Assembly (NCBI GenBank): GCA_022706765.1
Contig: JAKJBX010000013.1
Span: 1-53,954 of the forward strand
Source of the DNA: Bacillota bacterium
GTDB taxonomy: Bacteria > Bacillota > Clostridia > Monoglobales > Firm-18
Direction: 5' to 3'
Length of the DNA: 53,954 bases
Part shown: positions 25,085-34,031 of the stretch, piece after piece
Position numbering within the stretch: position 1 is the first letter of the stretch
How the letters are laid out: every line of letters begins with the position of its first letter
Notes under the pieces: model-generated
What the model saw: the letters and a program-made list of their open reading frames with translations, nothing else
Told to the model about the DNA's origin: nothing
Database searches by the model: none
Translations under genes and position numbers: made by a program

Positions 25085-26932
25085 ATGAACAACAGCGTTT
25101 ATGTCAAAAAAGGGTTTTGGCTTGCGGCGGTTTTGTTGGTACTGCATAAGATTATTTATATCAATGTGCCCGACTTTAAGATGTCATCCAATTCACCCGA
25201 GACGATTGGGACAATCGTTGCCTTCGGGTTTATGGTGTTTATTTTTGTGATAAACGAAAAGGTCAGCCGGCTGTTGATAACAGGCTTTACGGGGCTGGGA
25301 TTTCTGATCGGAGTGGAAATATTCTTTTCAGTAACAGGAATAGGACAATATACTTACGCACTTTTCGAGGAATACGGCTCGTACTATAACGAGGACTGGT
25401 TTCTGATTTATTTATCAGGCATCATCGGCTCGGCGATCGGCGCTGTTTTGACAATCACGCTGACGCTGATGAAGGTCAGGTTTAACTTTTTTCCGAAAAG
25501 GGAGGAAACGGACATGGAAAACACCTTTAAAAACAAGCTGATCGTCTATTTTCTGGTGTCGGCGGTCAGCTTTACCTACCTGGTGCTGCCCGAAAACGCC
25601 GGCGTCAGCGTACCGGTCTTTGCGCTTTTGCAGCTTGTGTGCCTTTGGTTTGTCGTCCCCGACCGTAAAAGGCTGTGGCTTTACATCCCTGTATTGATCA
25701 TGTCGGCAAACGCCTTTATCAGCGGTAACACGATGTTTCGGGTGCCCAACGTCATTGTCAGCGTGATCGTGTACGCCGTGATGTTTGTAGATTTTAACAT
25801 TAAGGACACGACGGCAAGGTTTTTGGTCAATATTTTAGAAAGAATGGTTGAGCCACTGAAACACTTTGTGCTGCCGTACAAATGGGGGCTTGAAATCAAC
25901 AAGGAAAAGGCGCCGGTCATCAAGCGCGTACTAATCGCTTTAGCGGTCACCGTCCCATCGCTTATCATTGCCGCCGCCATCCTGTCAAGCGCGGACATGG
26001 TCTTTTCACACGGTGTGGCGGACTTCTTTAAAGAGCTGTCGAAATACGTCAACCTCAATATGGTATTAAAGACCCTGTTTGGCATGGCGGTCGGGACATA
26101 CTTACTGGGCGTCATTTACACCGCCCATCACAAGAAAGAAACTGCGCCTGACGACGCAAAGGAAAGGCACGGCGATCTGATCGTTTTGAATACGCTGCTT
26201 TCCTCTTTGCTGGTCGTCTACACGCTGTTTGTCGCCATCCAATTCAAATACCTCTTTGCACTGAGCGCCCTGCCGTATAATCTCAGCTACGCGGACTATG
26301 CCAGAAAGGGGTTCTTTGAGCTGCTGTTTTTAAGCGGCGTCAATATCGCTTTGATTTTGCTCACCGTTTCGCTGTCAAAGCAAAAGCGCGGTGGCTGGGC
26401 AAGCTTCACGAAAGCGCTGAGCTGCTACCTCTGCCTGACGACCATCGTGATGCTGGCGTCCTCCTTCTTCCGCATGATGCTGTACAGCGACAGCGACGGG
26501 CTGACAAGGCTGCGGTTTATGGTTCTTGGTTTTCTCATTTTTGAATCGCTCGGGCTTCTTGTCACGCTTGCCTATATTTTAAAGCCAAAGTTCAACATCA
26601 TCGCCGTTTACCTTTCCATCGCGCTCGTCTATTATATGATTTTAAACCTCGTACCGATTGACCGCTATATCGCCGAGAGCCAAATCAACCAATACATGCG
26701 CGGCGGCAGGGTCGGGCTGCACTACACGATGACGCTGTCGACCGACGCCGCGCCGCAAATCGCACGGCTGCTTGAATACGAGGACATTGACGACCTGAAC
26801 AAGGCGATGGCGGAGTCTTATTTTGAGAATATCCATACCTGGTACAATGATTTTGTACCAAAGTGGCAGCGGACGAACCTGTCGGTGCGAAACGCTTTGC
26901 AAAATCCGTTTACCGTGCGGTATCGTCAATGA
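25085..26932 (+). CDS. DUF4153/DUF4173-type multi-pass membrane protein
   Basis: A 615-residue integral membrane protein with about 12-14 predicted helices. The segment YADYARKGFFELLFLSGVN is characteristic of the DUF4173 family, and the soluble C-terminus (DLNKAMAESYFENIHTWYND and so on) completes it. The function is unknown. The ATG at 25085 follows GGAG by 8 nt; that ribosome site overlaps the stop of the XRE gene, so translation is coupled. The 3' end overlaps the convergent MFS gene by 23 nt. Confidence 0.82.
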   Translation: MNNSVYVKKGFWLAAVLLVLHKIIYINVPDFKMSSNSPETIGTIVAFGFMVFIFVINEKVSRLLITGFTGLGFLIGVEIFFSVTGIGQYTYALFEEYGSYYNEDWFLIYLSGIIGSAIGAVLTITLTLMKVRFNFFPKREETDMENTFKNKLIVYFLVSAVSFTYLVLPENAGVSVPVFALLQLVCLWFVVPDRKRLWLYIPVLIMSANAFISGNTMFRVPNVIVSVIVYAVMFVDFNIKDTTARFLVNILERMVEPLKHFVLPYKWGLEINKEKAPVIKRVLIALAVTVPSLIIAAAILSSADMVFSHGVADFFKELSKYVNLNMVLKTLFGMAVGTYLLGVIYTAHHKKETAPDDAKERHGDLIVLNTLLSSLLVVYTLFVAIQFKYLFALSALPYNLSYADYARKGFFELLFLSGVNIALILLTVSLSKQKRGGWASFTKALSCYLCLTTIVMLASSFFRMMLYSDSDGLTRLRFMVLGFLIFESLGLLVTLAYILKPKFNIIAVYLSIALVYYMILNLVPIDRYIAESQINQYMRGGRVGLHYTMTLSTDAAPQIARLLEYEDIDDLNKAMAESYFENIHTWYNDFVPKWQRTNLSVRNALQNPFTVRYRQ

Positions 26933-28118
26933 CCGCCAGCCTTGCGACCGCTAAGTTGACCAGCGACAGAGCCGACGCCGCATAGAAGATATACTGCGGT
27001 CCGAAGGTCATCCAAACAACGCCGCCCAAATACGCGCACCCGATGGTGACGATATGGTCCATGCTGATACCGGTAGACAGCGTTTGGGTGATCTCGGACG
27101 GGTCGTGGCTGATGGAGCGCAGGTAGACGGTTCGGACCATGGCAAACTGCATGGATATTTTGTCTAAGATGAATATGGCAAGCGTGAGCGCGACGGGAGC
27201 TCCGACCGTAGCAAGCCTGCCGCCGGCAAAGCCCGACGTCATAACGCCATAGGCGAGGTATACAAAGATAAACGACAGCGCTTCGGCATACAGCATTTTT
27301 CGGATGCCGAACCTGTCAATGCATTTGCCGATGATCTGCAAGGTGAAAATGCCAAGAAAAGCTCCGGCAATTGACAGCGCCACGATGGTGTCGGCTTTTT
27401 TGCTCAAAATCTCGATCAAGACCCACGGCGCATAGACGAACATGATCTGCTTCTGTACGCCGTTCATGATCGCCAGTATGTAATAGTATTTGTATTTCCT
27501 GCGGAAGACAAGTCTCAGCCGTATTTCCTTGTGGATGGGGGTTTTGACCAAGCGCTGCATATACATCAGCAGCGCCATGATGACGAAAAGCACGGCGGCG
27601 CTGATCAAAAACACCGTCTTTATAGGGGTTGTAAAGCTGAACCAGCCGATGCGGAACCCGATGAAGACCACAATGCCCGCCAGCATCGTAAACGCCGTGC
27701 CGACCGCCTTGAACTGTCCCATTCTTTTGCCGACATTTTCCGAGCCGATCAATGCCAGCCCGATACCGTCCTGCAAGGGGAAAAACAAGTGCATCCCCAT
27801 TGAGTTGATGAACAAAAAGATCAACATCACCCCGAACACGGGCGTGAAGAGACCGAGTATCAATAGACCTGCCGCACTGAGCAGCTGGGCAATGGCAGAT
27901 ATTCTGATGTCGCCTAAAAATGACAGCGAGGCGATGACAAGCATACCGATGATGCCCGGCAGCTCACGGGGAAGCTCAATCAGCCCGCGCTGAAAGGCGC
28001 TGACTTGATAGGCATCCTTAAAATAGTTTGAGAAAATCTGGTCGCTGAGCGCCAATGCGACGCCTGTCAGTGCGACGACGGCAAAGTAAACGCTTAGCGC
28101 TTTTTTGCTGTTTTCCAT
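26910..28118 (-). CDS. MFS transporter
   Basis: A 402-residue polytopic protein with 12 predicted membrane helices and a central basic cytoplasmic loop (VKTPIHKEIRLRLVFRRKYK). This is a Major Facilitator Superfamily layout; substrates cannot be predicted. The ATG at 28118 follows AAAGGAAC; an upstream extension has no ribosome site. It is 19 nt behind the YqxD gene and probably the last gene of a GIY-YIG/YqxD/MFS operon. A convergent 3' overlap of 23 nt with the DUF4173 gene may give antisense interference. Confidence 0.85.
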   Translation of the reverse strand: MENSKKALSVYFAVVALTGVALALSDQIFSNYFKDAYQVSAFQRGLIELPRELPGIIGMLVIASLSFLGDIRISAIAQLLSAAGLLILGLFTPVFGVMLIFLFINSMGMHLFFPLQDGIGLALIGSENVGKRMGQFKAVGTAFTMLAGIVVFIGFRIGWFSFTTPIKTVFLISAAVLFVIMALLMYMQRLVKTPIHKEIRLRLVFRRKYKYYYILAIMNGVQKQIMFVYAPWVLIEILSKKADTIVALSIAGAFLGIFTLQIIGKCIDRFGIRKMLYAEALSFIFVYLAYGVMTSGFAGGRLATVGAPVALTLAIFILDKISMQFAMVRTVYLRSISHDPSEITQTLSTGISMDHIVTIGCAYLGGVVWMTFGPQYIFYAASALSLVNLAVARLAVIDDTAR

Positions 28119-28137
28119 GCTTTGTTCCTTTCCGGTT

Positions 28138-28569
28138 TTATGGTTTAATGAGGCGGGTAAGCGCCTCTTCAAACCGCTTATTTTGCACCTCGGTACGTTT
28201 GGGGCTGCCTCTCAGGCGTCCGCCCGACATACGGATTTTCTTTGCTGTGTGACGCTGCATCAGCAGCCCGTCAATATTGGTGTGGTCGTAGATCAGACCG
28301 TCCTGGCTGATGACTGCCGCACTTCTCGCCAAGCACATCGCCGCAAGCCCATAGTCCTGCGTCACCACAATGTCGCCCTTTTGCACCATGTTTACCAAAG
28401 CGAAGTCCACGCTGTCCGCCCCTTTGGACACGGTGACCGTCCTTGCGCCCTCACGTGAAAAATGGTGCGAGGTGTCGCACAGGATAAGACATTCTATGCC
28501 ATGCGCTTTAGCGGCCGCAATCGCTATATCCACAACGGGGCAGCCGTCCGCATCAATTAAAATCCTCAT
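28138..28569 (-). CDS. yqxD: YaiI/YqxD family (UPF0178, DUF188) protein
   Basis: A 143-residue member of UPF0178, whose fold belongs to the PIN/NYN-like nucleases. The N-terminal ILIDADGCPVV, the SKGADSVDFALVNMVQKGDIVVTQDYGLA motif and the C-terminal GSPKRTEVQNKRFEEAL are family hallmarks. No experimental function is firmly established. The ATG shares its A with the TGA stop of the GIY-YIG gene, and GGAG lies 8 nt upstream. Confidence 0.93.
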   Translation of the reverse strand: MRILIDADGCPVVDIAIAAAKAHGIECLILCDTSHHFSREGARTVTVSKGADSVDFALVNMVQKGDIVVTQDYGLAAMCLARSAAVISQDGLIYDHTNIDGLLMQRHTAKKIRMSGGRLRGSPKRTEVQNKRFEEALTRLIKP

Positions 28570-28823
28570 CACAGCGTCTCCTTGGTATCCGCTATTAAGC
28601 GTTCTTTTTGGCTGCGGCTCAGTTTTTTGATGGCGATTTCCCGTTTGAGCGCCGCCGACTTGTCCCCGAAGGCTTCGGAATAGACCAGTGACACGGGCAG
28701 GCGCACCTTGGTGTACTTTGCGCCCTGACCTTTACTGTGCGCGCTGACCCTGGCGTCTAAGTCGGTCGTCCAGCCCGTATACAGAGTGCCGTCCGCACAC
28801 GACAATATATAGACGAAGTGCAT
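28569..28823 (-). CDS. GIY-YIG nuclease-domain protein (UPF0213/YhbQ-type)
   Basis: A small protein of 84 residues with a stand-alone GIY-YIG domain: FVYILSCADGTLYTGWTTDLDAR-type core with the catalytic arginine, then GAKYTKVRLPVSLVYSE and a C-terminal REIAIKKLSRSQKE. Such proteins are probably structure-specific nucleases in DNA processing. The ATG at 28823 is preferred (GGAG 8 nt upstream); an adjacent ATG 3 nt earlier is possible. It is the first gene of the operon with YqxD and MFS. Confidence 0.9.
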   Translation of the reverse strand: MHFVYILSCADGTLYTGWTTDLDARVSAHSKGQGAKYTKVRLPVSLVYSEAFGDKSAALKREIAIKKLSRSQKERLIADTKETL

Positions 28824-28851
28824 CATGATCACTCCTTGTAGATATAACCGC

Positions 28852-28874
28852 AAAAAGCGCCTGAGGCGCTTTTT
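28852..28874 (-). terminator. Terminator of the rhamnogalacturonan operon
   Basis: AAAAAGCGCC, a short loop and GGCGCTTTTT form a 10-bp stem between the dehydrogenase stop and the GIY-YIG gene, with U-runs in both directions. Confidence 0.85.
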
Positions 28875-28889
28875 ATCGGCTCTTTTTAA

Positions 28890-29885
28890 CTATTTGGTCA
28901 TACGTCCCGCAAATTCAGAAGTAATCTCATAGGTGAGAGGCTTGCCCTCAAAGAAGCCTATGGCATCATTCAGCAACGCATCGGTGATATAAGGCCGTCT
29001 GTCCAGCGTCGGTCCCGCCATATGCGGCATGAGCAGAACGTTGTCCATCCTGATGAGCGGGCTGTCCGCCGGCAGCGGCTCTTTTTGATAAACATCCAGC
29101 ACTGCCTTAAAGCGTTTCGACGCCAGCGCCTCAGCCAGCGCATCCTCGTCGACAATGCTGCCCCTTGACGTATTGATCAAGATCGCACCGTCAGATATGC
29201 TGTCCAAAAGCGGCTTGTTGACCATATTACAGGTGGACGGGCTTTGCGCCGAGTGGAGAGAAATGATTTTGCAGGTCGAGAAGATTTCTTCCAAACTCGC
29301 CTTTTGGATATTGTTCGCGGCGCACTCCTCGTCGGAGATGTACCTTGAATAGACCTTGATTTTGGTACGGAAAAGCTTTAACATGTTGATAACGATTTTG
29401 GAAATCGTGCCGTAGCCGACGATGCCGACCGTTTGGTCGAGCAGACCTTCGCTGGTATTGTTGACGCTCCCCCATTTGCCCTTGTGCATCTCGCCGTTAT
29501 AAAACGGAATGTCCCGCAAGGATGACAGCATATACGCAATCACGCCCTCCGCCACCGATTCCGCATAGAGCAGATTGCCGCTGAGCACCTTGACGCCCAT
29601 GTCATAGAGCTTGTCGCTGACAATCGTGCCGACAGTGCCGCCCGTATGCACCAGCAGCTTTAACCGGTCGGCGTTTTGCAGCGCTTCTTCGTCCAGCTGC
29701 GGCATACTCCATCCCGAGATGCAGACGTCAACGCCCCTGAGCTTTTCCTTTAATACCTCTTTCGGAAACTGCTTATCGGTGGTATTCCACTCGGTTTCGC
29801 CCAGGCTTTCGATCTTCTTTTCCAGCCATTCGGGAATAAAGGTCTTTCGGACCGCATTGTTTGGAAACGCCACTAAAATCTTCAT
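28890..29885 (-). CDS. D-isomer-specific 2-hydroxyacid dehydrogenase
   Basis: A 331-residue NAD(P)-dependent dehydrogenase. The Rossmann motif is GYGTISK near residue 160. The catalytic arginine lies in INTSRGSIVDE, the glutamate in DVYQKEPLP and the histidine in MPHMAGPT. Its place at the end of the GH88/GH106/Gfo-Idh operon suggests it acts on a sugar-acid or keto-acid from pectin breakdown, but the substrate is inferred from context only. The ATG has GGAGG about 10 nt upstream. Confidence 0.88.
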   Translation of the reverse strand: MKILVAFPNNAVRKTFIPEWLEKKIESLGETEWNTTDKQFPKEVLKEKLRGVDVCISGWSMPQLDEEALQNADRLKLLVHTGGTVGTIVSDKLYDMGVKVLSGNLLYAESVAEGVIAYMLSSLRDIPFYNGEMHKGKWGSVNNTSEGLLDQTVGIVGYGTISKIVINMLKLFRTKIKVYSRYISDEECAANNIQKASLEEIFSTCKIISLHSAQSPSTCNMVNKPLLDSISDGAILINTSRGSIVDEDALAEALASKRFKAVLDVYQKEPLPADSPLIRMDNVLLMPHMAGPTLDRRPYITDALLNDAIGFFEGKPLTYEITSEFAGRMTK

Positions 29886-29914
29886 ATGTTGCTGCCTCCT
29901 TGGTTTAACACGCC

Positions 29915-30916
29915 TCAGCGGGTTTTACGGTATTCCTTTTCCCTGTTTCTGATACAGGTTGCGATTTCAACCGCTTGCAGACCCGATTTGATGTCATCCA
30001 CGGGGTTCCTGCCGTTTCGGATGTCGTCGATAAACGATGCAAACTGTGCGTAAAAGCCGTTGGTTTCAAAAATTGCCGGACCGTCAAATATGCCCTCGTC
30101 GTTACCACTGTATTCCCCGACGACCACCTTTTTTTCAATATGCGTGACGCTGCCGACCTTTTCGGTCGAGCTCATGACCGGCAAATTCATAGAAATCGTA
30201 TGCCCGTAGGCGTTGGCAACCGCACGCTCGACGACCGTTCCGGCAACAGGGCAGACATTTATCTGCGCCGTCGCACCCGATTCAAATTCGGCGTACATAA
30301 AGATGTTGGTGACCGTTTCGCCGATCTCGGGAAACGCCTGGTAATGGAAATTGACATAGCTGTAATCCGAACCAAGAATGCTCCTGACCGCATCGATCGC
30401 ATGGATGGCGGTGGTGGAAAAATCGGGGTCCTTGCGGTTGATTCTGAACATATCGTATTGGATGTTCTGAACCCCGGTCGGCAGCTCGGAAATAAGCTGT
30501 CTGAATTTTTTGAGCAGCGGCGTATGGCGGCGGTTGAAAGCAACCATATTCGGCGTCTTTGTTTTCTCCGCCGCCGCAATCAGCGCAAGCGTTTCCTGCG
30601 GGTCTACCCCCGGCGGCTTTTCCAGCATCAGCGGATAGCCCTTTTCCAGCACCTTTGCCGATATTGCCGCCGTGATTTCGCATGGCAGACACAGGCTCAC
30701 CGCATCAGGCTTTTCCGTATCGAGCATCAGATCGATGTCGGCGTACGCCCTCGCAAATCCGAACTGCTCCCTGAAAGCCTCCGCCGTGCTCTCTCGCGAA
30801 GCGCAGCACGCTGCAAGCTCCGCGTCCGGATGAAGCTCGACATATTTCCTGTAAGACGGTCCCAATGCTATCTTAGCGTGACTGCCGCAGCCGATAGCGC
30901 ATATTTTAAAGCTCAT
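29915..30916 (-). CDS. Gfo/Idh/MocA family oxidoreductase
   Basis: A 333-residue NAD(P)-dependent sugar dehydrogenase-like protein. The N-terminal Rossmann fold begins ICAIGCGSHAKI, and the family EKP motif occurs in LMLEKPPGVD near residue 97. The C-terminal domain is the usual alpha/beta sheet with SGATAQINVCP. Members oxidise or reduce sugars and sugar acids or hydrolyse glycosides; here it probably modifies a rhamnose- or uronate-derived product. It lies 45 nt behind the GH106-like gene and 29 nt before the 2-hydroxyacid dehydrogenase. Confidence 0.88.
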   Translation of the reverse strand: MSFKICAIGCGSHAKIALGPSYRKYVELHPDAELAACCASRESTAEAFREQFGFARAYADIDLMLDTEKPDAVSLCLPCEITAAISAKVLEKGYPLMLEKPPGVDPQETLALIAAAEKTKTPNMVAFNRRHTPLLKKFRQLISELPTGVQNIQYDMFRINRKDPDFSTTAIHAIDAVRSILGSDYSYVNFHYQAFPEIGETVTNIFMYAEFESGATAQINVCPVAGTVVERAVANAYGHTISMNLPVMSSTEKVGSVTHIEKKVVVGEYSGNDEGIFDGPAIFETNGFYAQFASFIDDIRNGRNPVDDIKSGLQAVEIATCIRNREKEYRKTR

Positions 30917-30961
30917 GATCCTTTCCCTCCGTTATATTTGATTTTGTATTGATAACTCGCC

Positions 30962-33900
30962 TTAATACTCACAAACCACAGCGCTGCCCAACCCAAAGGG
31001 GAAAAGCATATGACGCTTGGTGCTCCTAGAAAAGTCGACAAAGCTTCTCGGGGTGAAGAACAGCTCGTTTTCGATGTCCGCAATCCTGTTCGGTCCCATC
31101 ACGTTAAAGAGCGTCGTTGAGGCGACGATCCTGATGTCGTTTTCACCCTCACGCAGCACACCCGAGACGTCGAACAGATACGGTCCCCAATATCTGACGT
31201 CCGCAAGCTGACCGTTGACATACAGCTCTAAGCAGGCGGCGTCGACATTACCGATCTCGATGAACGCCTGACCGCCCTTGGGCTGATATACCGCCTTTGC
31301 CGTGTATTCAAACTTGCCTGCATAAAAGGGGTAGCCCGCGTCGCACAAATCTGCGCTGAATGCCGCCGGCTTGCCGCCGTCTATTATAAAGGTCTCACGG
31401 TTGATGTCGGTCACATGGAAGTCCCCAATGATATAGACCGTCTCCACCTCGGTCGGGATATGGTTCTTATAATCCGCCACCCGCTCGTGCCAGCCCGTGC
31501 CGGTGATGTTATTGACCTTGATACCCTCAATGACGAGCACATTCGTGCCTTCCCTGACCAAGCCATCGAGCGGCACCCTTGTAAAGTTCGGGTCTTTCCA
31601 GCTCTTTGACCCGTCAAAGGCGCCGCGCTCTGCACGCTGCTTTAAGGCGGTGACCTTCGTGCCGTTAAAGGTGATGCTGTCAAGGTTTTCCGCAACCTCG
31701 ATAATCGCTGTGACTGCACTGTCCGGCACTTTCAGCACCTCAAAGCGATACTCCGCGCGAAACGGCGTGCCGTTTTTGGCTTTATAGAAATGGTCGTGCC
31801 ATGCGTGTTCGATCGTTTGGTCTTCCAGCACCTTTTTGCCGTCTAAGTACAGCGTCACCTGACCAAGCGGCAGCACGTTCTCCTCCAAGGGTCTGACCTG
31901 CCAGCCGCCGATGATGCCAAGTGCGGCTTTTTTGTCCGCAAATACCACGCCGCTGCCCAAAAACTTCGGCAGAGTTTCGCATACGTCATCCAGCGCATAG
32001 TCGGTAATCAGCAAACTGCCGGCCGGTCCGAAGGTCACGGTTATGCGGGCGGCACCCCCGTCACGCTGCTCACAGGGCAGCATATAGGCTTCGCCGGTCA
32101 TCATATCAAGTGCTTTAGGGGCGCTCAAGCCTTTCACGTCGATTTGGACGGTGACCTCACGCTTTTCGTCGGTATTGGCAATCAGGATGTTTTGCCCCTC
32201 GCCGCTTTTTCGGATATGGCACCAAACCTTCGGCGCATTCTTCCCTGTCGCCATGTCGGTGATTTTGATCCTATCCGCATAGCGGCTGTCCAGTGTGCTC
32301 AGCAGCTTGTCCGCACTCAAAACCCTTGTCACGTCGCCGTCAAACGGCAGATCCGCTTTTTCACCGTCGATCCTGTCGGGGTTCTTGCCAACGAAGATCA
32401 GGTTTTCGGCGCCTGCCTGCTCGGCGAATGCTTTGAGCAGACGCACCGTATTTTTGCGCAGTGTGCAAGATGGAGGAACGACCACCGTTGAATAGCCGCA
32501 GCCGCCGATATACAGCTTGCCGTCCTCCACCCTGGCATTATCCTCCATGATGATCTCGTCGCCGTAGTGGAAGTCCAGCTTGTTTGCCATCAAAAGCTTG
32601 GATATCTGCTCAAAGGGTGCATTATATTCACCGTTTTCGGCGCCAAAACCGCCGTCCTTGTGCAGCGGCGAATATTCGCTCCACACGCTCGCAATGCTGT
32701 GGATGATCAGGATATCAACATCCCGCTTGCCTGCGGAGGCGATATAGCTGAGCCTGCCGGTGTAGTCGGAAAATCCTTTTTCGTTATCCCACCACGGCTG
32801 CTGGTAGAAAAGGTTCGGCGGAAAGTCCCTTTTACGTTCGCCGCGCATGGAATACAGTGAAAGGTGGCAGTTGACAAAGCTGATGCCGAGCACTGCCTGC
32901 CAGTCGGTGATCCATTTCCGATGGAAGAAACTGACCTGCTGACCTGCTCCACCGAAGGCTTCGCAAAACGCCCTTTCCTTGCCCAACTGGTCGGTGACTG
33001 AGGTCAGCTGCTTCACTGTCACCAGCTGCCCGATATGCCGGAACAGTTTATCGACGCCCGGCCAGTGCATAAACTGATAGTGCGGCATGACGGCGCCTGA
33101 CCACATCGTTTGGTAGACCATGTCATCCTCCGCCATATAATGCCCTGTCATGAGCATACCGTGCTTGCAGCACCAGTCATAGTATTTCTTGGTGAAGCTC
33201 TCTAAGAACAAGCGGGTGGCGCAGTCGAAAAAGTCAAAGCGCACCTTCCGATAGTCGCCCGTGTCAAAAAACAGCTCCTCCAAGCGGTCGGTAATGGCAT
33301 AGCCTTTATGTCTCGTAAAAAAATCGGGCAGATAGTCCGACCATGGCAATGCGGGCATGGGGTAGTCCTTGTACATAAAATAACACGGCTCGTCGGTGAA
33401 GATGCCCGGGATCTCCTTGCCGAAGTATTCGCCGCACGCCTCCCGGTAACGCTCGTGCGTGCAGTCGATAAACGCCTGAACCGCTTCCGGATTCATCAGA
33501 TCGACGTAATTTGTGCCGTTGAACCATATATTATCGAGCTTCGACACCTTTTTGCAGATGCAAAAGGCTTTGCCGCTGTGCGATACCTCCGTCAAAACAG
33601 TGTCGCTTTCGGTCAGCTCATGGGGTTCAAGCAGCACCAAACCGCGGCTCAAATATGCTTCATTCATCTCAGGGACTTCACCGCCCGCAAAGCCGGAGGG
33701 CCATTTGTCTTCGTCATACAGCCATGCATAGGTACCGGTTTCCCTTGCTTTTTCCGCACAGGCACGGGTCAGCTCCATCCATTCGTCCGACAAATAGCCC
33801 GTGATAAGACCGACACGGGCGTGCATGAAATAGCTGCCCCAGCCCTTATCCGTCATCTCGTCGATTTGTCTGGTCAGCTCTTCTGCACACATGTGGTCAT

Positions 33901-33964
33901 TCCAGCTCCAAAACGGCGCGGGTCTGAACAGGGTCGGCGGGTTTTTAAATAATGTGATATCCAT
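30962..33964 (-). CDS. GH106-like alpha-L-rhamnosidase family protein
   Basis: A 1000-residue glycoside hydrolase without a signal peptide, so probably cytoplasmic. The N-terminal signature FRPAPFWSWNDHMCAEELTR and DEDKWPSGFAGG are typical of the GH106-like rhamnosidase group; acidic residues lie in GIFTDEPCYFM. A central region (about 380-560) looks like a glutamine-amidotransferase-like fold, and the C-terminal third (about 680-1000) contains two jelly-roll, galactose-binding-like segments. The substrate is likely rhamnose-containing oligosaccharides of rhamnogalacturonan. The ATG at 33964 follows GGAG by 6 nt; an in-frame ATG 12 nt upstream would include that site. Confidence 0.83.
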   Translation of the reverse strand: MDITLFKNPPTLFRPAPFWSWNDHMCAEELTRQIDEMTDKGWGSYFMHARVGLITGYLSDEWMELTRACAEKARETGTYAWLYDEDKWPSGFAGGEVPEMNEAYLSRGLVLLEPHELTESDTVLTEVSHSGKAFCICKKVSKLDNIWFNGTNYVDLMNPEAVQAFIDCTHERYREACGEYFGKEIPGIFTDEPCYFMYKDYPMPALPWSDYLPDFFTRHKGYAITDRLEELFFDTGDYRKVRFDFFDCATRLFLESFTKKYYDWCCKHGMLMTGHYMAEDDMVYQTMWSGAVMPHYQFMHWPGVDKLFRHIGQLVTVKQLTSVTDQLGKERAFCEAFGGAGQQVSFFHRKWITDWQAVLGISFVNCHLSLYSMRGERKRDFPPNLFYQQPWWDNEKGFSDYTGRLSYIASAGKRDVDILIIHSIASVWSEYSPLHKDGGFGAENGEYNAPFEQISKLLMANKLDFHYGDEIIMEDNARVEDGKLYIGGCGYSTVVVPPSCTLRKNTVRLLKAFAEQAGAENLIFVGKNPDRIDGEKADLPFDGDVTRVLSADKLLSTLDSRYADRIKITDMATGKNAPKVWCHIRKSGEGQNILIANTDEKREVTVQIDVKGLSAPKALDMMTGEAYMLPCEQRDGGAARITVTFGPAGSLLITDYALDDVCETLPKFLGSGVVFADKKAALGIIGGWQVRPLEENVLPLGQVTLYLDGKKVLEDQTIEHAWHDHFYKAKNGTPFRAEYRFEVLKVPDSAVTAIIEVAENLDSITFNGTKVTALKQRAERGAFDGSKSWKDPNFTRVPLDGLVREGTNVLVIEGIKVNNITGTGWHERVADYKNHIPTEVETVYIIGDFHVTDINRETFIIDGGKPAAFSADLCDAGYPFYAGKFEYTAKAVYQPKGGQAFIEIGNVDAACLELYVNGQLADVRYWGPYLFDVSGVLREGENDIRIVASTTLFNVMGPNRIADIENELFFTPRSFVDFSRSTKRHMLFPFGLGSAVVCEY

Positions 33965-34031
33965 AAACCTCTCCATTCAAAAACATCATTATACGGACCG
34001 ACGCATTTGCCCGTATCAGGCGTCACGCAAT

